Assembly: GCA_900554645.1 (NCBI GenBank)
Contig: USIE01000004.1
Coordinates: forward strand, 1 to 64,000
From: an uncultured Collinsella sp.
Lineage (GTDB): Bacteria; Actinomycetota; Coriobacteriia; Coriobacteriales; Coriobacteriaceae
Direction of reading: 5' to 3'
DNA: 64,000 nucleotides
Positions 17,511-26,681 of the stretch are shown piece by piece; the first letter of the stretch is position 1; every line of letters begins with the position of its first letter. A program made the position numbers and the translations under genes. The notes below the pieces were generated by a model that was not told where the DNA came from, searched no databases, and saw only the letters and a list, made by a program, of their open reading frames with translations.

Positions 17511-18923
17511 TTAATGCGACATGTGCGACTCGCGACGAGCGTACACAACCGATACCACAAATCCGACCACGGCAATTACAGCCGCCACACGCACGGCTGC
17601 CGCAAATCCAATCGCCTGGGCAACGTCGGTCGCAACGCCAGCGGCGCCGGCAGTCGCCGCAGAACTCGAGAGCAGGCCGATAAACAGCGACGGGCCAAAC
17701 GATGCGGCAATCATGTTCCACGTGTTGAGCAATGCTGTTCCGTGAGGATGCTCAGCGACAGGCAGCGTCTCCAAGCCGGCCGTTTGCGAGGGGCTCAGCA
17801 CCAAACCGACTCCGGCATACACAACAACGGTCAGCGCCACGACGACGCCGATGTTCATGCTTGCGGCCGTCATCGAGATGGCAGTCTGCCCCACGGCGAT
17901 CAGGGCAAAGCCGACCGGCAGCAGCGGCCATGCGCCACGGGCGTCCATCACGCGTCCGCCCACAATCGAGGTCACGGCATTGCAGGCAATCGCCGGCAAA
18001 ATGAGCAAGCCCGCAACAAGGGCGGTCATGCCGTATGCGCCCTCAAAATAGAGCGGCAACAAAACGCTCATCGAGAACGTCGTCATCATCGACACCACCA
18101 CAAGCAGACACGCAGGCCAAAAACGAACGCCCGCCATGGGACGCACGTTAAGCACCGGATGCTCGAGCTTGAGCTGGTGGGCCGCAAACAGGCCGAGCAG
18201 CACAATGGCGGCGAAGAGCGTCGCGATGCCGGCAATCAGATTGGTCGAGAACTCGCCTACGGAATACACAAATGCCGTAATACCGGCGGCGAGCAAAACA
18301 ACCGACAGAATATCAAGCGTGGCGTTCGAACGCTCTCCGACATTCTGAACGAGCTTTACGCCCGCCGCAGCGACCACAATGCCGCCCACCAGCGGCACTA
18401 CGAACACCGCCCTCCAGCCAAACAACGTGCACATGAGACCGCTGATCACGGGTCCAAACGCCGGCCCCAGCGTAATGCAGGCACCGCCCAGGCTCAGATA
18501 CAGACCGAGCTTCTCGCGCGGAGCGCAAGACAGCACTACGTTCATCATGAGCGGGAACAAGATACCCGATCCCGCAGCCTGCAAAATACGGCTTGGCAGT
18601 AAAACGCTAAACGACGGAGCGACCAGGCACAGGACTTCGCCGGCGACCATGCATCCGCATGCGAAAAACAGCAGATTGCGTGTCGAGAAACGACCGGACA
18701 GGAAGGCCATGATGGCCGTAAAGATCGACGTCACGATCATGTAGCCCGAAACAAGCCACTGCGCCGTGGTGGCACTCACCGAAAAGGCCGCCATAATGTC
18801 GTGCAACGCCACGTTAATGATGTTCTCGTTAAACGCGGCGACAAAGGCTGCAGCATACATTACGACGAGAATCGCCGAGGCTGTCGACGGTGATTGAGTT
18901 TGCTTTTGGGATTTGGTCCCCAT
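17511..18923 (-). CDS. MFS efflux transporter, DHA2 (14-TM) family
   Basis: This 470-residue membrane protein has about 14 hydrophobic segments. Motif C of drug antiporters is recognisable around GGACITLGPAFGPVISG, and FSGRFSTRN-like motif A follows the second segment (MAFLSGRFSTRNLLF). The family exports drugs or organic compounds using the proton gradient. I start at MGTKSQKQTQ behind GGAAGG; 39 extra codons upstream lack a site. The RGG-protein gene lies 152 bases downstream on the same strand. The substrate cannot be predicted. Confidence 0.88.
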   Translation of the reverse strand: MGTKSQKQTQSPSTASAILVVMYAAAFVAAFNENIINVALHDIMAAFSVSATTAQWLVSGYMIVTSIFTAIMAFLSGRFSTRNLLFFACGCMVAGEVLCLVAPSFSVLLPSRILQAAGSGILFPLMMNVVLSCAPREKLGLYLSLGGACITLGPAFGPVISGLMCTLFGWRAVFVVPLVGGIVVAAAGVKLVQNVGERSNATLDILSVVLLAAGITAFVYSVGEFSTNLIAGIATLFAAIVLLGLFAAHQLKLEHPVLNVRPMAGVRFWPACLLVVVSMMTTFSMSVLLPLYFEGAYGMTALVAGLLILPAIACNAVTSIVGGRVMDARGAWPLLPVGFALIAVGQTAISMTAASMNIGVVVALTVVVYAGVGLVLSPSQTAGLETLPVAEHPHGTALLNTWNMIAASFGPSLFIGLLSSSAATAGAAGVATDVAQAIGFAAAVRVAAVIAVVGFVVSVVYARRESHMSH

Positions 18924-19127
18924 GAAATTCCTTCCTCTTAGAACGACAATCGCATCGCCCCAGAGGAACGGTCCAGGGCGAAAATGAGCCCTAGACTTAC
19001 GCCAGACGCCGTACACGACGAATCTGACAACATGGTCCAACGTCGAAAGATTGTAACGCGGACGCGCAGCTTTCCTTCCGCGCTATTATTAAAAGTCCAC
19101 GAAAGCATGAGACATGAGGAGCCCGCC

Positions 19128-19538
19128 ATGATTAAGCCCATCATGAAATCCGAGTTCTTTTTACGCCTGCCTTCCGAAGACGCGGGACCCGACGACGCCG
19201 TGATCGGGCAAGACCTCCTGGATACGCTCCACGAGCATGAGCACGAGTGCGTGGGCCTCGCCGCCAACATGATCGGCGTGCGCAAACGCATCATCTGCGT
19301 AAAGGACGGCAACAGGGCGCTCCTGATGTACAACCCGCAAATTCTTGAGCAGGTCAATGCCTATCAAACGAGCGAAGGATGCCTCTCGCTGATCGGCGAG
19401 CGTCCCTGTACCCGCTATCGCCGCATTAAGGTTGAGTATTTGGACGAGAACTTCATCCACCGCATCAAAAACTTCTCGGGCTACACCGCCGAAATCATCC
19501 AGCACGAAATCGACCACTGCAACGGGATAGTGATTTAG
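19128..19538 (+). CDS. Short peptide-deformylase-like protein, AANMIG variant
   Basis: Deformylases remove the formyl group from new proteins. This 136-residue protein has motif 2 (EGCLS, residues 83-87) and motif 3 (QHEIDH, 125-130) intact, so all three metal ligands are present. Motif 1 is CVGLAANM, with Met in place of the usual Gln that stabilises the transition state. From memory, short clostridial relatives share this AANMIG form, so it may be a distinct subfamily rather than decay. The start is the ATG behind GAGGAG. A second family member with a different change lies at 26863-27282. Confidence 0.85.
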   Translation: MIKPIMKSEFFLRLPSEDAGPDDAVIGQDLLDTLHEHEHECVGLAANMIGVRKRIICVKDGNRALLMYNPQILEQVNAYQTSEGCLSLIGERPCTRYRRIKVEYLDENFIHRIKNFSGYTAEIIQHEIDHCNGIVI

Positions 19539-19554
19539 TTCCGCCGATTCAAGA

Positions 19555-19590
19555 AAGCTCCCTGCAGCAAAACAACTGCAGGGAGCTTTT
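19555..19590. terminator. Bidirectional terminator
   Basis: AAAGCTCCCTGCAG and CTGCAGGGAGCTTTT form a 14-bp stem around an 8-base loop, with A and T tracts on the outer sides. It serves the convergent deformylase-like and HTH-aminotransferase genes. Confidence 0.9.
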
Positions 19591-19613
19591 CATAGTGCGG
19601 AGCTTCTATCCCA

Positions 19614-21134
19614 CTAGCTCTGACGGTAATGATCAAAGAAGTCGGCGAGGTCTTCGAGGGACTCTTTGAGTACTTCCATGCGCGGCAGGTACACGATGCG
19701 GAAGTGATCGGGCTCGGCCCAGTTAAAGCCGCCGCCGCGCGTGATCAGAATCTTCTTCTCGTGCAGCAGGTCGAGGGCAAACTGCTCGTCATCGGTGATG
19801 TTGAACTTCTTAACATCCATCTTGGGGAAGATGTAGAACGCCGCGCGCGGCTTGACCACCGAGATGCCGTCGATCTTGTTGAGCGCCTCATACACAAAGT
19901 TGCGCTGCTCGTAGACACGACCGCCGGGACGGATGTAGTCGTTAACCGACTGATGGCCGCCGAGCGCCGTCTGGACGATCGACTGAGCCGGCACGTTGGA
20001 GCACAGGCGCATGTTAGAGAGCATGTTGATGCCCATGATGAAGTCGCTCATGCAGCGCTGGTTGCCCGAAAGCACCATCCAGCCAATACGATAGCCCGCG
20101 ATCATGTGCGACTTGGAAAGGCCGCTAAAGGTGACACAGGGCAGATCGGGAGCGAGCGAGGCAATCGAGACGTGCTCGTAGCCGTCCATGCACAGGCGGT
20201 CGTAGATCTCATCGGCAAAGATCATGAGCTGGTGCTTGCGCGCAACCTCGACGATGCCCTCGAGCACCTCGCGCGGATAGACCGAGCCCGTGGGGTTGTT
20301 GGGGTTGATGATGACGAGGGCCTTGGTCGCGCTCGTGATCTTGGACTCCATATCCTCCAGGTCGGGATACCAATCCGCCTGCTCATCGCACAGATAGTGC
20401 ACGGGATGGCCGCCGGCAAGGGTTGCGCACGCCGTCCAGAGCGGATAGTCGGGGCTGGGGATCAGAATCTCGTCGCCATTGTCGAGCAGCGCGTTCATCG
20501 AAAGCTGAATGAGCTCGGACACGCCGTTGCCCGTGTAGATATGCTCCATCTGAACATTGGGCAGGCCTTTGATCTGGGAGTACTGCATGATCGCCTTGCG
20601 CGCAGAGAACAGGCCGCGCGAGTTGGAATAGCCTTCGCAGTCGGGCAGCTGCTGACGCATATCCTTGATGACCTCGTCGGGCGTGCGGAAACCGAAGGGC
20701 GCCGGGTTGCCGATATTGAGCTTGAGGATGCGCTCGCCCTCGTCCTCCATACGGGCAGCCTCGTCGACGACGGGACCGCGCACATCATACAGGACGTTAT
20801 CAAGCTTGGTGGATTTAGAAAAAGTACGCATGGTGGTGCTCCTTGGAATTTGAGCTGAGGGACTAGGTTCGGATTTGGCAACTTTACGGGACGGAGGGGT
20901 CTCACCTTGGTCGGCGTCACCGGCAAGCAGCCAGGTAACATCGACCTCCAAAATGCGGGCGAGCAGCTCGGCCACATCGCGCCGCGGGATCGTCTTGCCG
21001 CTCACATATTGGCTCATCTGACTCTTGCCGAGTTTTTTGCCGAGCATCTCCGATGCGCGGATCACGTCCGACTGGCGAACGTCGCGATCGGACATAGTCT
21101 GTCGCAGGCGATCGCTAAACGTCTCTTGGGCCAC
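19614..21134 (-). CDS. Xre-type HTH domain fused to an AlaA-like aminotransferase
   Basis: Residues 1-75 of this 506-residue protein form an Xre helix-turn-helix (QSDVIRASEMLGKKLGKSQM, then VSGKTIPRRD). A linker rich in Ser and Pro follows. From about residue 101 (MRTFSKSTKL) the protein is a complete alanine transaminase-like enzyme with NPNNPTGS and the PLP lysine in SGLSKSHMIAGYRIGW. The start is GTG, set by AAGGAGG at 5 bases; there is no break in frame between domains. A methionine with a possible site at the domain junction could also give a free enzyme. The four GTTCAATT half-sites at its promoter suggest autoregulation. Confidence 0.88.
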   Translation of the reverse strand: MAQETFSDRLRQTMSDRDVRQSDVIRASEMLGKKLGKSQMSQYVSGKTIPRRDVAELLARILEVDVTWLLAGDADQGETPPSRKVAKSEPSPSAQIPRSTTMRTFSKSTKLDNVLYDVRGPVVDEAARMEDEGERILKLNIGNPAPFGFRTPDEVIKDMRQQLPDCEGYSNSRGLFSARKAIMQYSQIKGLPNVQMEHIYTGNGVSELIQLSMNALLDNGDEILIPSPDYPLWTACATLAGGHPVHYLCDEQADWYPDLEDMESKITSATKALVIINPNNPTGSVYPREVLEGIVEVARKHQLMIFADEIYDRLCMDGYEHVSIASLAPDLPCVTFSGLSKSHMIAGYRIGWMVLSGNQRCMSDFIMGINMLSNMRLCSNVPAQSIVQTALGGHQSVNDYIRPGGRVYEQRNFVYEALNKIDGISVVKPRAAFYIFPKMDVKKFNITDDEQFALDLLHEKKILITRGGGFNWAEPDHFRIVYLPRMEVLKESLEDLADFFDHYRQS

Positions 21135-21155
21135 TAGAACCTCCTTGCTGGCAAA

Positions 21156-21237
21156 GTTCAATTTATAGAACACGAATTGAACCTGAGTTCAATTTAGGCA
21201 GCAGTATAGCGCGGCGCATTATCCGGAAGTTCAATTT
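21156..21237 (-). promoter_or_regulatory. Operator cluster of four GTTCAATT half-sites
   Basis: GTTCAATTT occurs at 21156-21164, 21187-21195 and 21229-21237, and its inverse AATTGAAC at 21175-21182. The first and the inverse copy form a perfect 8+8 inverted repeat with a 10-base spacer, centred about 35 bases before the start codon. TTGAAC and TATAAA on the minus strand, 19 bases apart, could be the promoter, so bound protein would block it. Confidence 0.7.
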
Positions 21238-21297
21238 CACAAGAAAATGTACCGAACCCCGAGAATTGTCCCAAAGCGGACAATGACGTGTACACGT

Positions 21298-22155
21298 TTA
21301 GAGGTATTCAAGGAATCGAGCGGCCGCGAGCGAAACATCGGCCGTTCGATATATGGCGTTGATCTGGCGATGGGGATGCCCCTCGAGTGGGCGCACGGCA
21401 ACATCGAACTGACAGCGGCGCAAGATGAGCGCGGGTAGAATGCTCACGCCCAGGCCGTCCTCGACCATAGCCATAATCGCATAGTCATCCCAAGTCGACA
21501 GTTTTGAGCGCACTGTCAGTCCCGTCCGACGAAACAGCGGCGTAATCTCGTCATCGGTGCCGCGTTCTAGCAGAATAAACTGCTCGTTTGCCAAATCGGC
21601 AAGGGGAACGACCTCCGCCGCGGCAAGCGAGGAGTCCGCCGGCACTACCGCCATCAACTCGTCGCGCACCAAAGACCGCGATGCCATGCCGTTTTCTCGG
21701 GGTTCACGCGGGATAAAGCCCAGATCGCAGCGGCCCTCTGCCACCCATTGTTCAATCTCTGAGTAATCGCCCATCAGCAACTCGTAATCGACGTCCGGGT
21801 GATCGGCGCGAAAGCGCGCAATCACCGGCGGCAGCACGTGGGTCGCCACGCTCGAAAACGTACCGATGCAGATTTTGCCGCGCATGAGCCCGCGCATCTC
21901 ATCCACCCGTCGCTGCAAGCGAGTGAATTCCTCACAGAGCGCTTCGACAGCCGGCATGACCTGCCGCCCATCGGCAGAAAGAGCCACGCCCTCGCGACTG
22001 CGGTCGAGCACCTTAAAGCCCCAATCGGCCTCAAGATCGGCCACCATACGGCTCACGCCCGACTGCGAATAGCTCAGGCGCTCGGCAGCACGCGTAAAGC
22101 TTCCGGCGCGCACGGTCTCGAGCAGCACCTGCATCTTTTGAACATTCGTTTCCAC
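21298..22155 (-). CDS. LysR-family transcriptional regulator
   Basis: This 285-residue protein has the N-terminal LysR helix-turn-helix (FTRAAERLSYSQSGVSRMVADLE, about residues 18-42) and a periplasmic-binding-like effector domain from about 85. The start is GTG (VETNVQKMQ) behind GGAGG at 6-8 bases. It is divergent from the EamA transporter, with a GTTCAC/GTGAAC palindrome between them, so it probably controls that transporter and itself. A similar pair occurs at 58.5-60.4 kb. Confidence 0.9.
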   Translation of the reverse strand: METNVQKMQVLLETVRAGSFTRAAERLSYSQSGVSRMVADLEADWGFKVLDRSREGVALSADGRQVMPAVEALCEEFTRLQRRVDEMRGLMRGKICIGTFSSVATHVLPPVIARFRADHPDVDYELLMGDYSEIEQWVAEGRCDLGFIPREPRENGMASRSLVRDELMAVVPADSSLAAAEVVPLADLANEQFILLERGTDDEITPLFRRTGLTVRSKLSTWDDYAIMAMVEDGLGVSILPALILRRCQFDVAVRPLEGHPHRQINAIYRTADVSLAAARFLEYL

Positions 22156-22227
22156 GGCACCCCTCCACCTATGCATGAGCTTTTGTCATGTTATCTATGC
22201 ATTATATTCGCTTTTCTTCTAAAGCCA

Positions 22228-22244
22228 GTTCACCCATAGTGAAC
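22228..22244. promoter_or_regulatory. LysR-type operator palindrome
   Basis: GTTCAC-CCATA-GTGAAC is a perfect 6+6 inverted repeat that fits the T-N11-A rule of LysR sites. It lies 30 bases before the EamA start and 73 bases before the regulator start. Confidence 0.6.
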
Positions 22245-22273
22245 ATGCTCGGATATAGAGGGGATGGAAGCGC

Positions 22274-23185
22274 ATGAACAACGGGCTGTTTACGTACTTA
22301 GCAGCATTGCTATTGTTTGGCTCCAACGGCATCATCGCCTCTGCCATCGCGTTGCCGAGCTCCGATATCGTGCTACTGCGCACGTTTTTGGGCGCCCTCT
22401 CGCTTGTCACTATCCTTGCCATCACCCAACGCCATAAGTTGCAGGCGCCATCTCGCCTCCGCGAAGCCGCAGCCCTCCTCCTTTCGGGAGCCGCGCTGGG
22501 CGCCAGCTGGATTTTTCTGTTCCGCGCCTACCAGACGATCGGCGTCGGCGTATCCTCGCTGCTGTACTACTGCGGCCCCATCATTGTCATGGCGCTCTCC
22601 CCGCTCATCTTTGGCGAAAAGCTGACCGGCGGCAAAATCGCCGGCTTTGTCGCCGTTGCTTGTGGTGCTTTTCTCATTGCAGCGCAAGGTCTAGGCGGCA
22701 ATATGCCCATTGCGGGTATCGTCTGCGGTATCGCCTCGGCATTTTGCTATGCGCTGATGGTCATCGCTAGCAAGGGTGCGCCACACATCGAAGGCCTCGA
22801 GAACTCCACGCTCCAGGTGAGCGCCGCCTTTGTGACCGCGCTGGTCCTCACGCTCATCACGCAGGGCGCTCCCTCATTCCTGTCCGCCGGCGTCGCCACC
22901 AGTATTGATTGGCGCGCCGTCGTCATGCTCGGCGTCGTCAACACCGGCATCGGTTGCCTGCTCTACTTTAGTGCCGTCGCCAAGCTGCCCGTCCAGACCG
23001 TCGCGGTCGTCGGCTACCTCGAGCCGCTTTCGGCCGTCGTGTTCTCGGCCGTCCTTTTGGGCGAAGCCATAACACCGGTCCGCCTGACGGGCGCCGCGCT
23101 TATCATCGGCGGCGCGATTTTTTGCGAACTCGCCGGCAAACGCGCAAACGCCAAGGCTGGCATCGCCCAGACAGTACGTGCTTAA
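22274..23185 (+). CDS. EamA/DMT-family transporter
   Basis: This 303-residue protein has ten predicted membrane helices made of two EamA repeats (about residues 5-135 and 145-285). The second ends with LGEAITPVRLTGAALIIGG, a family hallmark. Such proteins export amino acids or other metabolites; the substrate is unknown. The ATG follows GGAAG. Control by the divergent LysR protein is likely. Confidence 0.9.
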   Translation: MNNGLFTYLAALLLFGSNGIIASAIALPSSDIVLLRTFLGALSLVTILAITQRHKLQAPSRLREAAALLLSGAALGASWIFLFRAYQTIGVGVSSLLYYCGPIIVMALSPLIFGEKLTGGKIAGFVAVACGAFLIAAQGLGGNMPIAGIVCGIASAFCYALMVIASKGAPHIEGLENSTLQVSAAFVTALVLTLITQGAPSFLSAGVATSIDWRAVVMLGVVNTGIGCLLYFSAVAKLPVQTVAVVGYLEPLSAVVFSAVLLGEAITPVRLTGAALIIGGAIFCELAGKRANAKAGIAQTVRA

Positions 23186-23219
23186 AAGCCCCTGCTTTGA
23201 AATACTACCTGCGTAGATA

Positions 23220-23243
23220 AATAATCCCCAGCTGAGGATTATT
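23220..23243 (+). terminator. Short inverted repeat after the EamA gene
   Basis: AATAATCC and GGATTATT form an AT-rich stem of 8 bp. It is a weak terminator candidate before kup. No known riboswitch motif was recognised in the 157-base gap. Confidence 0.4.
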
Positions 23244-23342
23244 GTCTAAAATAACCCGATGTGCCAAACTGCTCTTGTATGTATAAAGACGGCATAAAGT
23301 TTTTTGTCCTAGACAGATAACCGGATGTCTAAGGGAGTCCTC

Positions 23343-25574
23343 GTGGCACACAATAAACTGGAGGCAAACCTCCAAGACCAGCACGGGCAAGGCGGGCACG
23401 GAGCCATCCCCCTCTCCGCTGGCATGCTGCTCGTAACGCTCGGCGTCGTCTATGGTGACATCGGCACGAGCCCCATGTACACCATGAAATCAATCGTCGC
23501 CAACAACGGCGGCATCGGTACCGTCAGCGAGGACATGATCCTGGGCGCGCTTTCGCTCGTCATCTGGACCATGACGCTCGTGACCACGGTCAAGTACGTA
23601 GTAATCGCCATGAAGGCCGACAACCACAACGAAGGCGGCATCTTCGCCCTGTTCAGCCTCGTACGCAAGGTGGCACCATGGCTGATTCTGCCCGCCATGA
23701 TCGGCGGTGCGGCACTGCTTGCCGACGGCATCCTCACCCCCGCCGTCACGGTCACCACAGCCATCGAGGGTCTGCGCACCATCGAATGGGGCCATGCGCT
23801 GCTGGGCGACGGCCAGACCAACGTCATCATCATCACAATCATCATTATCTGCGGCCTATTTGCCATGCAGCGCGCCGGCACCTCGTCAATCGGCAAGCTC
23901 TTCGGCCCGCTCATGACGCTGTGGTTCCTGTTCCTGGCAGGCGCCGGTCTGTTCAACATGCTCGGCAACCTGTCCATCTTGCGCGCGCTCAACCCCATCC
24001 GCGGCATTATGTTCCTGTTCTCGCCCATCAACCATTCGGGCATTATGGTGCTCGGCTTTGTCTTCCTGTCGACAACCGGTGCCGAGGCACTCTACTCGGA
24101 CATGGGCCACGTGGGCAAGGCAAACATCTATGCATCCTGGCCATTTGTTAAGGCGGCCCTTATCCTCAACTATCTGGGTCAGGGAGCTTGGCTACTCGCC
24201 AATAACTCCAACCCCCAGATGCTCGCGATGGATATCGTCAACCCGTTCTATATGATGCTCCCCGAGCCCCTGCGCCCCTTTGCCATCGTGCTTTCGGCCG
24301 TGGCGGCCATCATTGCCTCGCAGGCGCTCATCACCGGCTCGTTCTCGCTGGTATCCGAGGCAACGCGTCTCAACCTTATGCCGCATCTGCGCATCCACTA
24401 CCCCAGCGACACCAAGGGCCAGCTCTATATTCCGCTCGTCAATAACATCATGTGGGTCGGCTGCATCTTCATCGTGCTGCTGTTCCAAAACTCCGAGCGC
24501 ATGGAGAGCGCCTACGGCCTCGCCATTACCGTGACCATGCTCATGACCACGACGCTTTTGACGAGCTACATCGCCGGCATCCTCAAGCACAGGCTGGGTG
24601 CCTGCGTCTTCGCCCTGCTCTTTGGTGCCATTGAGCTGTGCTTCTTCGCCTCGTGCCTCACCATGTTCTTTGACGGCGGCTACGTCATGATCTTCCTGGC
24701 CGCACTGCTGTTTGGCCTTATGTACGTGTGGCGCCGCGGCACCGCCATCGAGCGCACGCAGACGATTCTGTTGCCCGTCTCCAAGTACATCGATCAGCTC
24801 AACCGCCTGCGCAACGACGAGACCTATCCCGTGCTCGCCGACAATCTGGTATTTCTCACCAACAGCCCCGACCCGCTCACGCTCGACCGCGACGTGCTCT
24901 ATTCCATCCTGGATAAGCATCCCAAGCGCGCCAAGGCATATTGGTTCATTAACGTGCACGTTACCGACGAACCCTATACGCACGAGTATTCCGTCGAGAC
25001 CTTTGGCACGGACTTCCTCTTCCGCGTTCGCCTGGACCTGGGCTTTAAAGTCAACCAGCGCGTCAACGCTTATCTGCGTCAGATCGTCGGCGACTTGATG
25101 GCATCGGGCGAGCTGCCGCCGCAACATCACATCTACTCCATCTACGAGACACGCGGCAACGTGGGTGACTTCCGCTTTTGTATGCTGCGCAAGATGCTTG
25201 CCCCCGAAACGGACATCAACCGCAATGACCACCGCGTGATGGCCATCAAGTACGCCGTCCGCCGCGCCTGCGGAAGCCCGGCACGCTGGTACGGTCTTGA
25301 GAACTCGGCCATCATCATCGAGTACGTGCCGCTGTTTGCCCGCATGCGCCCGGCCGTTAAGCTCGTGCGCACCCAGGTGCCGCTCGAGGTTCAGATCGAA
25401 GAGGCCGAGGAAATGGAAGTCGACATCTTTTCGGACGACTTGGTCAACGGCAACGAGGCCGGTAGGGACATGAACGTCGATCCCACCGAGCTGCTCGAGA
25501 GCGTCGCCGATACGCCCGAACAGCAACTGCTCGACGGCCTCGAAAGTGAACAACTCAACGACGCCAACTTCTAG
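23343..25574 (+). CDS. kup: Kup/HAK-type potassium transporter
   Basis: This 743-residue protein imports potassium, probably with protons. The family signature LLVTLGVVYGDIGTSPMYTM lies near the N-terminus. About 12 membrane helices follow to roughly residue 460, then a cytoplasmic C-terminal domain that ends in an acidic tail. The start is GTG (VAHNKLEANL), chosen because AAGGGAG sits 5 bases upstream; the ATG six codons earlier overlaps that site. It is monocistronic and closed by a terminator. Confidence 0.93.
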   Translation: MAHNKLEANLQDQHGQGGHGAIPLSAGMLLVTLGVVYGDIGTSPMYTMKSIVANNGGIGTVSEDMILGALSLVIWTMTLVTTVKYVVIAMKADNHNEGGIFALFSLVRKVAPWLILPAMIGGAALLADGILTPAVTVTTAIEGLRTIEWGHALLGDGQTNVIIITIIIICGLFAMQRAGTSSIGKLFGPLMTLWFLFLAGAGLFNMLGNLSILRALNPIRGIMFLFSPINHSGIMVLGFVFLSTTGAEALYSDMGHVGKANIYASWPFVKAALILNYLGQGAWLLANNSNPQMLAMDIVNPFYMMLPEPLRPFAIVLSAVAAIIASQALITGSFSLVSEATRLNLMPHLRIHYPSDTKGQLYIPLVNNIMWVGCIFIVLLFQNSERMESAYGLAITVTMLMTTTLLTSYIAGILKHRLGACVFALLFGAIELCFFASCLTMFFDGGYVMIFLAALLFGLMYVWRRGTAIERTQTILLPVSKYIDQLNRLRNDETYPVLADNLVFLTNSPDPLTLDRDVLYSILDKHPKRAKAYWFINVHVTDEPYTHEYSVETFGTDFLFRVRLDLGFKVNQRVNAYLRQIVGDLMASGELPPQHHIYSIYETRGNVGDFRFCMLRKMLAPETDINRNDHRVMAIKYAVRRACGSPARWYGLENSAIIIEYVPLFARMRPAVKLVRTQVPLEVQIEEAEEMEVDIFSDDLVNGNEAGRDMNVDPTELLESVADTPEQQLLDGLESEQLNDANF

Positions 25575-25596
25575 CGACGTCACAAATCAACGAAAG

Positions 25597-25632
25597 CGGC
25601 CCTGCACCTCACGGGAGATGCAGGGCCGTTTT
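25597..25632. terminator. Terminator after kup
   Basis: CGGCCCTGCA and TGCAGGGCCG form a 10-bp stem followed by TTTT on the plus strand. The bile salt hydrolase gene converges on it. Confidence 0.85.
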
Positions 25633-25653
25633 GCATTGCGGTAAAGCTATCGG

Positions 25654-26619
25654 CTACGAACGGCGCGGCTCGGGAACCACGAGCCTATCGGGGCTCGCGC
25701 CCTCGGCATCCATCAGGCTCACGTAGCGAATCGACGGATCCCCATACATCGCGTAGTAATAATTGCCCGTGCGCGCGCTAAAGCATCCGGTGTAGATAGT
25801 CTTCTCGAACTTGCCATCGCCCATCCTGGACGCTCCCTCGATCATCACCACGCCCTCGAGCGAGCGGAACATGCGAACGACGTTTTCGGTCTCGCTCTCC
25901 TTTTGCGGGTAATTGGCATTGAGGTACGCCGCCTTTACAAAACGGCTCGGCGAATAGCAATCGCCCGGAATGCCGCGCATGCCGGCACCGGCTCCATAGG
26001 GCTTGAGCTCGGCGCCACGCCATGTCGCCGTCTGCGGAAAATCGCTTGTGGCGGTGATATAGGTGCGCAGGTTTTCCATGTGCCACGGGAAGGTCGGCTG
26101 GTTGGCAAGGGTGTCGACCGGATCGTCGTATACATGCAGGCCGTCAGCCATCATCTCGACCACGATGCTGCGCTGGCTGTCGCCGATAATCCAATGGAGC
26201 AGCGACACGCCCAGCCCCTCTCCGGCAGATTTGGCGACAATCACCGTGTCGCGCAGCGCGGCCTCGACCTCATCGACCGTCGAGAACGTCGCTGCCACCC
26301 ACAGGGGGAACTCATAGGCCGCGATATTGGTCTTGCCGTCGACAGGGTCCTCGGCATACTCGGCATAACCCGGGAAATTGAGACCCGCCACGGCGAGGCC
26401 CGCATCGTTGCCGCAATCGAAGAACATAGGGTAGTTCCTGTAATCGATGCACATACCAATCACCGCGTGCGCCGCTGTCGCGTCGTCGATAAACGAATAC
26501 GGAATGTGAAACCCGCGCGGCATCACGCGAACCTGTTGGCCGTAGTCAAAGCTCCAGTCGAGATTGCGGCCCAGATACATGTGGCCAGAATTATCGGTAA
26601 ATCGAATACTCGTACACAT
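25654..26619 (-). CDS. bsh: Bile salt hydrolase (choloylglycine hydrolase family)
   Basis: The enzyme cleaves glycine or taurine from conjugated bile acids in the gut. The 321-residue protein begins MCTSIRF, which exposes Cys2 as the N-terminal nucleophile after removal of Met. Arg18 and Asp21 (GRNLDW), Asn81 (GLNFPG), Asn173 and Arg226 (YSPSRF) occur at or within a few residues of the known catalytic positions. The start at MCTS is required by this mechanism; the longer frame is not credible. Penicillin V acylases share the fold, so substrate preference is not proven, though the loop around DGKTNIAAYEFP favours bile salts. Confidence 0.88.
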   Translation of the reverse strand: MCTSIRFTDNSGHMYLGRNLDWSFDYGQQVRVMPRGFHIPYSFIDDATAAHAVIGMCIDYRNYPMFFDCGNDAGLAVAGLNFPGYAEYAEDPVDGKTNIAAYEFPLWVAATFSTVDEVEAALRDTVIVAKSAGEGLGVSLLHWIIGDSQRSIVVEMMADGLHVYDDPVDTLANQPTFPWHMENLRTYITATSDFPQTATWRGAELKPYGAGAGMRGIPGDCYSPSRFVKAAYLNANYPQKESETENVVRMFRSLEGVVMIEGASRMGDGKFEKTIYTGCFSARTGNYYYAMYGDPSIRYVSLMDAEGASPDRLVVPEPRRS

Positions 26620-26681
26620 AGCGCCTCCTAGCTTTACGTTCTTGCTAATTTCATTGTCTCCAAACAAAAAGGCGCTAAACA

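Noticed and set aside
17370-18602. 410-codon plus-strand frame rich in His, Arg and Asn
   Set aside because: It is the complement of the DHA2 transporter gene and has no initiation signal.
23186-23342. Possible c-di-AMP riboswitch before kup
   Set aside because: Potassium transporters often carry one, but the conserved bases of that class are not present in this gap.
24192-25583. 463-codon minus-strand frame opposite kup
   Set aside because: Antisense shadow with a His/Gln/Glu-rich nonsense composition; the plus strand encodes a clear Kup protein.
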